DNA of 64,000 bases, from positions 62,001 to 126,000 of the forward strand of contig NZ_JABFDF010000007.1 in the NCBI RefSeq assembly GCF_013403985.1, in the 5' to 3' direction. Below the pieces are notes generated by a model. That model was not told where the DNA came from and made no database searches. It saw only the letters and a list, made by a program, of their open reading frames with translations. A program made the position numbers and the translations under genes. Position 1 is the stretch's first letter. Each line of letters starts with the position of its first letter. This document shows, one piece after another, positions 58,664 to 64,000 of this stretch. Source of the DNA: Winogradskyella ludwigii (GTDB lineage Bacteria > Bacteroidota > Bacteroidia > Flavobacteriales > Flavobacteriaceae).

Positions 58664-60379
58664 TTACCCAATAATCATTCCTGCAATTGTAGCAGAAATC
58701 AAAGAAGCAATGGTTCCACCAATTAAAGCTTTAATTCCAAATTTAGATAATTGTGTACGTTGTCCTGGTGCTAAAGATCCAATACCTCCAATTTGAATAC
58801 CTATAGAGGCAAAGTTTGCAAAACCACATAACATGTAAGTTGCCATAATAATAGACTTCTCATAAGTAAGGTGTGTAGCATTAGCTGCATTCTTTAAATC
58901 TGCTAATTGAATATATCCTATAAATTCACTTGCTGCTAGTTTAATCCCTAACAATTGTCCCATTAAAGCCATATCTTCTGTTGCAACACCAATTAACCAC
59001 ATTAACGGTGCAAATAAATAACCTAAAAGAAACTCTAAAGAAAGACTCTTATATGGTGTATTCTCTTCAATAAGCGAGTTAAGAGACGTAAAATGCCAAT
59101 CAACATTTAAAGCTTCAATCGTAAAGCCATCAAAACCTGCAACTGCTCCTAAAATTCCATTAATCATAGCTATAAAAGCAACGAATACAAGTAGCATAGC
59201 ACCAACATTAACGGCTAGTTTTAAGCCTTCTGTTGTTCCGTTGGCAATAGCTTCTAAGATATTAGAACCAATTTTTTCCTGAGATACCGCAACATCTGTA
59301 TTTACCTCTTCTGTTTGTGGGAATAATATTTTTGAAATCACAATCGCTCCAGGTGCAGCCATTACAGAAGCGGCTAATAAATGTTTAGCATAAAACAATT
59401 GTAAAGCTTCATCTTCACCTCCTAAAAAGCCAATATAAGCAGCAAGAACAGCACCTGCCACAGTTGCCATACCACCAATCATAACTAATAGAATTTCAGA
59501 CTTATTCATTTTCTCCAAATACGCTTTAATAAGCAATGGAGCTTCCGTCTGACCTAAGAAAATATTACCTGCAACACTTAAACTTTCTGGACCAGAAATA
59601 CCAAGTACTTTAGACAATAACCAACCCATACCTTTTACCACCTTTTGAATCAATCCTAAATAAAATAAAACTGATGTTAATGCTGAAAAGAATATGATTG
59701 TTGGTAATACTTGAAAAGCAAAAATAAACCCGAAAGAATTAATATCTAACATGCCTCCAAATAGAAATTCGCTACCCGCTTGTGTAAAGCCAAGAATAGC
59801 AATAAAGCCTTGTCCAATGACTTCAAAAACAGTCTTAACAAAATCTATTTTTAATACACCAACGGCAATAATAAGTTGAAAAAGTAAACCAACACCAACC
59901 GTTTTCCAGTTAATAGCTTTACGATTACTACTAAATAGAAAAGCAACAAAAATTAGAGTTACCATTCCTAAAATACCTCGCCATAAACTAGTAAAAGAAA
60001 AGCCTTGATTTGGTATAATTTTAGCACCAACTACCTCTGGTTCTGCTACAATTTCAACTTCTTCTTTTGACACTAAATTAAAACGCAATTCTTTACCAGA
60101 AAAAACCAATGTAGAATCTGTAAGTTCAGTAATCTTATACCTTTTTATTGAGTTTAAAGAATCGTTGTGATAGAGTACCAATAAATTATTTTGATACATG
60201 TAATCTCCTTTTAAATCTCCTATAGCATTTGAAGAAAAATTGAATTCTCCATTACTAAACTTTAAGGTTTTGTAGATACTTTCAGGAGCTGTAGACTCCC
60301 ACGTTTTTTCAAGTTCCTGAGCTGTAATTGATGAAAGTCCAATAAAAATAGCCAGAAAAGCCTTGAAAAAATAATTCAT
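58664..60379 (-). CDS. CNT-family nucleoside transporter with N-terminal periplasmic domain
   Basis: The 571 residues contain a signal peptide (about 1-20, AFLAIFIGLSSITAQ), a beta-rich domain of about 100 residues (21-125; LEKTWESTAPESIYKTLKFSNGEFNFSSN, lipocalin-like strand pattern) and a concentrative nucleoside transporter core (about 130-571; FGGMLDINSFGFIFAFQVLPTIIFFSALTSVLFYLG, GNIFLGQTEAPLLIKAYLEKMNKSE, CGFANFASIGIQIGGIGSLAPGQR). The core imports nucleosides with Na+ or H+. The N-terminal head is not part of E. coli NupC. Its location near thyA fits nucleotide metabolism. Confidence 0.9.
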   Translation of the reverse strand: MNYFFKAFLAIFIGLSSITAQELEKTWESTAPESIYKTLKFSNGEFNFSSNAIGDLKGDYMYQNNLLVLYHNDSLNSIKRYKITELTDSTLVFSGKELRFNLVSKEEVEIVAEPEVVGAKIIPNQGFSFTSLWRGILGMVTLIFVAFLFSSNRKAINWKTVGVGLLFQLIIAVGVLKIDFVKTVFEVIGQGFIAILGFTQAGSEFLFGGMLDINSFGFIFAFQVLPTIIFFSALTSVLFYLGLIQKVVKGMGWLLSKVLGISGPESLSVAGNIFLGQTEAPLLIKAYLEKMNKSEILLVMIGGMATVAGAVLAAYIGFLGGEDEALQLFYAKHLLAASVMAAPGAIVISKILFPQTEEVNTDVAVSQEKIGSNILEAIANGTTEGLKLAVNVGAMLLVFVAFIAMINGILGAVAGFDGFTIEALNVDWHFTSLNSLIEENTPYKSLSLEFLLGYLFAPLMWLIGVATEDMALMGQLLGIKLAASEFIGYIQLADLKNAANATHLTYEKSIIMATYMLCGFANFASIGIQIGGIGSLAPGQRTQLSKFGIKALIGGTIASLISATIAGMIIG

Positions 60380-60395
60380 AAGTAAAAAGGGTTAG

Positions 60396-61013
60396 TTAAC
60401 GTTTAGAAATTTCGTCTCTTAGTTTGGCAGCCGTTTCATAATCTTCATTATTAACAGCCTCTTCTAAAAGTGTATTAAGCTCTTCTAATGGAGTGTTTTT
60501 ATAACCTTCTTTTTCTACTGAAGCAGCTTCTATTTCTTCTACAATAAGGTCATCTACAAGAATACTATCTTGTTCTTCTTCGTCTTCCTGTTTAGGGTTT
60601 ACTTTAAGATAGATACCAGCTTTGTCTAAAATATTTTTATAAGTAAAAATTGGAGCTTTAAAACGTAAGGCTAAAGCAATAGCATCGCTCGTTCTTGCAT
60701 CAATAATTTCTTCAATCTTATCGCGTTCGCAAATTAAGCTTGAATAAAACACACCATCTACCAACTTATGAATGATAACTTGTTTTACAACAATATCAAA
60801 TCTGTCGGCAAAATTTTTAAATAAATCATGGGTAAGTGGACGTGGAGGACGAATTTCCTTTTCTAAAGCAATAGCAATAGATTGCGCCTCAAAAGCACCA
60901 ATAACAATTGGTAGTTTTCGGTCTCCATCTACTTCATTAAGTATTAAAGCGTAGGCACCATTTTGGGTTTGACTATATGAAATGCCTTTGATATTTAAAC
61001 GAACTAAACTCAT
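60396..61013 (-). CDS. Bifunctional nuclease (DUF151) domain protein with UVR motif
   Basis: The 205 residues contain a BFN/DUF151 domain (about 1-135; LPIVIGAFEAQSIAIALEKEIRPPRPLTHDLFKNF, DARTSDAIALALRFKAPIFTYKNIL), linked to both RNase and DNase activity in plant and bacterial homologues, and a C-terminal UvrB/UvrC interaction motif (about 172-205; TPLEELNTLLEEAVNNEDYETAAKLRDEISKR). The UVR motif suggests a role near nucleotide excision repair or Clp-type partners. It precedes the nucleoside transporter by 17 bp and follows etfA by about 190 bp. Confidence 0.88.
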   Translation of the reverse strand: MSLVRLNIKGISYSQTQNGAYALILNEVDGDRKLPIVIGAFEAQSIAIALEKEIRPPRPLTHDLFKNFADRFDIVVKQVIIHKLVDGVFYSSLICERDKIEEIIDARTSDAIALALRFKAPIFTYKNILDKAGIYLKVNPKQEDEEEQDSILVDDLIVEEIEAASVEKEGYKNTPLEELNTLLEEAVNNEDYETAAKLRDEISKR

Positions 61014-61200
61014 AATTTATAAAACACAAAGAACTGTTTAAATTTGGACTTTACCAACTGCAATGTGCAGATTTGGTTAATTCTCTTTTACTTTCGATAA
61101 AACGCAAGCAAAAAAAGAACTTCTAAATTTAAACAGTCCTTAATTAATACCTCATCGATTTTAATGATGATTTAGTATTGAAGACTACAAGGTAATAAAA

Positions 61201-62181
61201 TTATGCGTTTGCAGCTTTAAAAGCTTTTAATTTTTCAATTAATTTTGGAACAACTTCGAAAGCATCACCAACAACACCGTAATCTGCAGCCTTAAAGAAA
61301 GGAGCTTCTGGGTCTGTATTGATCACCACTTTTACTTTTGAAGAATTAATACCAGCTAAATGCTGTATTGCTCCAGAGATTCCAATTGCAATGTATAAAT
61401 TTGAAGCTACAGGTTTTCCTGTTTGGCCAACGTGCTCACCATGTGGTCTCCAGCCTAAATCTGATACTGGTTTAGAACATGCTGTTGCTGCTCCCAAAAC
61501 TTCTGCAAGTTCTTCAATCATTCCCCAATTTTCAGGACCTTTTAAACCTCTTCCTCCTGAAACAACGATTTCTGCATCTGCAATACTTACTTTATCTGTT
61601 GCTTTATCTACAGATTCTACCTTAACTCCAGATTCTGGAATTGAAGGAGAAAAGTCTTCGACAGAAGCACTTCCACCTGACTCTACTAATCCGAATGAAT
61701 TGTTAGATAAACCAACAATTTTCACGTCTGTAGTTATTTCTGTATTGGCAAAAGCTTTGTTTGTAAATGCAGAGCGTTTTACTGTAAATGGTGACACGTT
61801 AGATGGAGCCGCAACAACATTAGAAACATAACCTGCTTCTAAGCCTACAGCTAACAATGGTGCCAAATATTTACTATTTGCACTAGCGCTAACGACAACT
61901 ACTTTTGAACTTTCTTTTTTTGCGGCATCCTCAAGGATTGCTGCATATTTTTTTGCATTAAATGCATCTAATGAATCGTCTTTTACTAAAAGTACTTTTG
62001 ATGCACCATAGTTTCCAAGCGCCTCAGTATCATTTGCATTAACAGCAACAGCAGTTACTGTAGTTCCCATTTGGTCTGCTATAGCTTTTGCATAAGACAC
62101 CACTTCTAATGCTGCCTTTTTAAATTTTCCGTTTTCGGATTCTGTATATACTAGAATTGACATAATTTTTTGTTTTGGCAT
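61201..62181 (-). CDS. etfA: Electron transfer flavoprotein subunit alpha
   Basis: EtfA holds FAD and with EtfB carries electrons from acyl-CoA dehydrogenases to the quinone pool. The 326 residues include an N-terminal adenine-nucleotide alpha-hydrolase-like domain (about 5-190) and the conserved C-terminal FAD domain (about 205-326; IVVSGGRGLKGPENWGMIEELAEVLGAATACSKPVSDLGW, HVGQTGKPVASNLYIAIGISGAIQHLAGI). The frame could begin a few residues later (MSILVYTESENG, ATG at 62163), which fits homologues better. It follows etfB by 83 bp with two hairpin repeats between. Confidence 0.93.
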   Translation of the reverse strand: MPKQKIMSILVYTESENGKFKKAALEVVSYAKAIADQMGTTVTAVAVNANDTEALGNYGASKVLLVKDDSLDAFNAKKYAAILEDAAKKESSKVVVVSASANSKYLAPLLAVGLEAGYVSNVVAAPSNVSPFTVKRSAFTNKAFANTEITTDVKIVGLSNNSFGLVESGGSASVEDFSPSIPESGVKVESVDKATDKVSIADAEIVVSGGRGLKGPENWGMIEELAEVLGAATACSKPVSDLGWRPHGEHVGQTGKPVASNLYIAIGISGAIQHLAGINSSKVKVVINTDPEAPFFKAADYGVVGDAFEVVPKLIEKLKAFKAANA

Positions 62182-62201
62182 CCTGAACTAGTTTCAGGAT
62201 C
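62178..62201. repeat. Intergenic palindrome in the etfB-etfA gap, copy 1
   Basis: ATCCTGAA-N4-TTCAGGAT hairpin resembling family B (GATTC/GAAT arms). It sits at the 5' end of etfA. Confidence 0.5.
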
Positions 62202-62226
62202 TTGTTAATATTATCTATAACATCAT

Positions 62227-62253
62227 GAGATTCCGAAACAAGTTCGGAATGAT
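62227..62253. repeat. Intergenic palindrome in the etfB-etfA gap, copy 2
   Basis: ATTCCGAA-N4-TTCGGAAT hairpin followed by GAT. Two such elements in one 83-bp gap of an operon suggest mRNA structure between etfB and etfA. Confidence 0.5.
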
Positions 62254-62264
62254 TTAATTAAAAA

Positions 62265-63011
62265 TTAAATCACTTTAGCTTCATTATGAAGTAAACTTAC
62301 TAATTCGTCTATATTATCTGCATCTACTAATTTTACCGCACCTTTAGGAGCTGGTTTCTCAAAGCTTACCGCCTTAGTTTCTTCACTTGCATCTGTAGGT
62401 TCAACAACGTTTAAAGGTTTTTTACGTGCCATCATAATCCCTCTCATATTTGGAATACGTAGATCGCTTTCTTCAACCAATCCTTTTTGACCTCCAATAA
62501 CTAAAGGTAATGCTGTACTTACAGTTTCTTTACCTCCATCGATTTCTCTAACCGCTTTTACACTGGTACCATCAACTTCTAAACTTATGCAATTGGCAAC
62601 AAAGTTAGCACCAATCATACTTGCCAACATTCCTGGAACCATGGCACCATTATAATCAATAGATTCTCTTCCTGCAATTACCAAATCGTAACCACCATCT
62701 GTAAACACTTTTGCTAATTGTTTTGCTACAGCATAACCATCAGTTGCTGGTGTATTAACTCTAATTGCAGAGTCTGCACCTATTGCTAATGCTTTTCTTA
62801 GTGTTGGTTCTGTTTCTGCTCCACCTATGTTAACAACATCTACACTTGCTCCTTGTTTTTCTTTAAACCACATAGCGCGTGTTAGACCAAATTCGTCATT
62901 AGGATTAATAACATATTGAACACCGTTAGTATCAAACTTTGTATCTCCTTCGGTAAAATTAATTTTCGATGTTGTATCAGGTACATGACTAATACATACT
63001 AATATCTTCAT
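62265..63011 (-). CDS. etfB: Electron transfer flavoprotein subunit beta
   Basis: EtfB binds AMP and forms the heterodimer with EtfA. The 248 residues show KILVCISHVPDTTSKINFTEG at the N-terminus, VINPNDEFGLTRAMWFKE, DLVIAGRESIDYNGAMVPGMLASMIG (about 116-141) and LRIPNMRGIMMARKKPL, the ETF-beta signature. It is first in the etfB-etfA pair. A 14-bp palindrome CTATGCACGCATAG lies upstream at 63078-63091. Confidence 0.94.
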   Translation of the reverse strand: MKILVCISHVPDTTSKINFTEGDTKFDTNGVQYVINPNDEFGLTRAMWFKEKQGASVDVVNIGGAETEPTLRKALAIGADSAIRVNTPATDGYAVAKQLAKVFTDGGYDLVIAGRESIDYNGAMVPGMLASMIGANFVANCISLEVDGTSVKAVREIDGGKETVSTALPLVIGGQKGLVEESDLRIPNMRGIMMARKKPLNVVEPTDASEETKAVSFEKPAPKGAVKLVDADNIDELVSLLHNEAKVI

Positions 63012-63077
63012 ATAAAAATGATTTAATTAAATGTCTCTTTCTTGTGTACGAAGATAAATATATATTTTTTAATTTTG

Positions 63078-63091
63078 CTATGCACGCATAG
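63078..63091. promoter_or_regulatory. Palindrome CTATGCACGCATAG upstream of etfB
   Basis: Six-bp arms with AC centre in the 316-bp divergent gap between etfB and pdhB, 67 bp before the etfB ATG. The gap is otherwise very AT-rich, so this GC-containing palindrome stands out and may be an operator. Confidence 0.4.
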
Positions 63092-63297
63092 TATTTTTTT
63101 TCAAAAAGACAATTTAATACCGTTTTACTGTTAATTTTTCAAAAATTTAAAGATTTTCTGCTGATTCTATCACAATTGGCCTGTTGTTTAATTTAAAATA
63201 TACCTTTTCAAAAATTTATAAAACAAAAAAAGATTAACCTTCTAAATATTTTCGTTTTTCGCAGTACATTTAATGTCGATATATAGTATAGAATTAT

Positions 63298-63305
63298 TAT
63301 TTTTG
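63298..63305 (+). promoter_or_regulatory. pdhB promoter -7 element
   Basis: TATTTTTG fits TAnnTTTG, 23 bp before the pdhB ATG. Confidence 0.45.
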
Positions 63306-63327
63306 CTAATCGATTAAAAACAAAACA

Positions 63328-64000
63328 ATGAAGACAATTCAATTTAGAGAAGCTATTTGCGAAGCCATGAGCGAAGAAATGCGCAGAGATGAAAGTGTTT
63401 ATCTTATGGGTGAAGAAGTAGCAGAATATAATGGTGCATACAAAGCATCAAAAGGTATGTTAGATGAATTTGGCGCAAAACGCGTTATTGACACACCTAT
63501 TGCAGAACTTGGTTTTGCAGGTATTGCTATTGGATCTACAATGACTGGTTGCCGTCCAATTGTAGAATACATGACATTTAACTTTTCTTTGGTTGGTATT
63601 GACCAAATTATAAATAATGCAGCTAAGATTAGACAAATGTCTGGTGGACAATTTAAATGTCCTATAGTATTTAGAGGTCCAACAGGTTCTGCTGGTCAGT
63701 TAGGTGCAACGCATTCTCAAGCTTTTGAAAACTGGTTTGCTAACACTCCAGGCTTAAAAGTTGTTATTCCTTCTAACCCTTATGATGCAAAAGGGTTATT
63801 AAAAGCTGCCATTAGAGATGACGATCCTGTTATTTTTATGGAAAGTGAGCAAATGTATGGAGACAAAGGAGAGATTCCTGAAGGAGAATACACAGTGCCA
63901 ATAGGCGTTGCAGAAATTAAGCGTGAAGGAACAGATGTTACTATCGTTTCTTTTGGTAAAATTATAAAGGAAGCTTACATTGCTGCAGACGAATTAGCAA
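63328..64000 (+). CDS. pdhB: Pyruvate dehydrogenase E1 component beta subunit (partial)
   Basis: The first 224 residues are visible; the gene runs off the window. The beta subunit of the E1 component decarboxylates pyruvate with thiamine diphosphate. Visible signatures are MKTIQFREAICEAMSEEMRRD, VYLMGEEVAEYNGAYKASKGM, DTPIAELGFAGIAIGSTMTG (with the ThDP glutamate), YMTFNFSLVGIDQIINNAAK, CPIVFRGPTGSAGQLGATHSQAFE and VVIPSNPYDAKGLLKAAIRD. The MTFNF and RGPTG motifs favour pyruvate over branched-chain dehydrogenases. Divergent from etfB. Confidence 0.92.
   Translation, partial: MKTIQFREAICEAMSEEMRRDESVYLMGEEVAEYNGAYKASKGMLDEFGAKRVIDTPIAELGFAGIAIGSTMTGCRPIVEYMTFNFSLVGIDQIINNAAKIRQMSGGQFKCPIVFRGPTGSAGQLGATHSQAFENWFANTPGLKVVIPSNPYDAKGLLKAAIRDDDPVIFMESEQMYGDKGEIPEGEYTVPIGVAEIKREGTDVTIVSFGKIIKEAYIAADELA

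Noticed and set aside
61319..61831. A 170-codon open frame on the plus strand
   Set aside because: It lies entirely antisense to etfA, whose reading frame and family motifs explain the sequence; the translated product is low in structure-like pattern and rich in Ser/Pro/Thr.
1..64000. rRNA, tRNA, CRISPR arrays, intact IS elements and prophage genes
   Set aside because: None was recognised on reading the gaps: no repeat-spacer pattern, no transposase-like frame with terminal inverted repeats, and no tRNA-like cloverleaf.

Overview
The window is 64 kb of AT-rich chromosome from a Bacteroidota member, almost certainly a gliding, type IX secretion-positive Flavobacteriaceae species. Pointers are gldA, gldB and gldC, several T9SS C-terminal sorting domains, promoters of the Bacteroidota type (-7 element TAnnTTTG), DUF3857/DUF2807/DUF748/2TM-domain proteins and a zinc-less DnaG typical of the group. 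The genus cannot be fixed from the sequence. There are no rRNA or tRNA genes, CRISPR arrays, intact IS elements or prophage genes; this is mostly core genome. The last gene (pdhB) is cut by the window end.

Layout. 0-4.1 kb (minus strand): phenylacetyl-CoA epoxidase genes paaE-paaA-paaB-paaC behind a TetR regulator, with a PaaR-like operator. 4.2-12 kb: rhodanese, DUF4230 protein, gldB-gldC, nadE, a LuxR-type regulator without its phospho-Asp, dnaG with a TTG start, a DUF748 protein. 12-18.6 kb (minus): ECF sigma factor / membrane protein / outer-membrane barrel module, polyprenyl synthetase (TTG start), and a phosphodiesterase-TPR-sulfotransferase fusion translationally coupled to a 53-residue protein. 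18.8-21.5 kb (plus): two T9SS-exported proteins separated by a decayed partial copy of the polyprenyl synthetase. 21.6-33.7 kb (minus): rlmN, queA, aroA, mazG-like, two DUF3857 transglutaminase-like paralogues (one with its catalytic residues lost), dtd, rsgA and two secreted proteins. 33.8-37.9 kb (minus): the Phe/Tyr operon pheA-aminotransferase-tyrA-aroG/chorismate mutase. 38-41 kb: gldA, a small membrane protein, DUF2807 protein and PagL-like lipid A deacylase. 41-48.9 kb (minus): cysE-cysM and the sulfate-assimilation/siroheme operon (cysH, sulfite reductase with a HEPN tail, cobA, siroheme synthase, ferredoxin-NADP reductase) with an Rrf2 regulator. 49-64 kb: metK, an ABC transporter with a permease-M1 peptidase fusion, membrane-tethered DHFR, glycogen-binding domain protein, tandem TonB-C protein, thyA, a CNT nucleoside transporter with a periplasmic head, bifunctional nuclease, etfAB and the start of pdhB.

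Most striking non-coding signals. (1) In front of pheA, a complete ribosome-mediated attenuator: a 16-codon leader ORF (MNISRAYYNWFYFFFS) with eight aromatic residues within nine codons, followed by mutually exclusive antiterminator and terminator hairpins; this explains how the Phe/Tyr operon is likely controlled. (2) A SAM-II-like pseudoknot between the promoter and start of metK. (3) A structured cysE leader with two strong hairpins. (4) A 9-bp inverted repeat at the cysH promoter next to the Rrf2 gene. (5) Very long palindromic bidirectional terminators (56 bp and 49 bp) and two families of small intergenic hairpin repeats.
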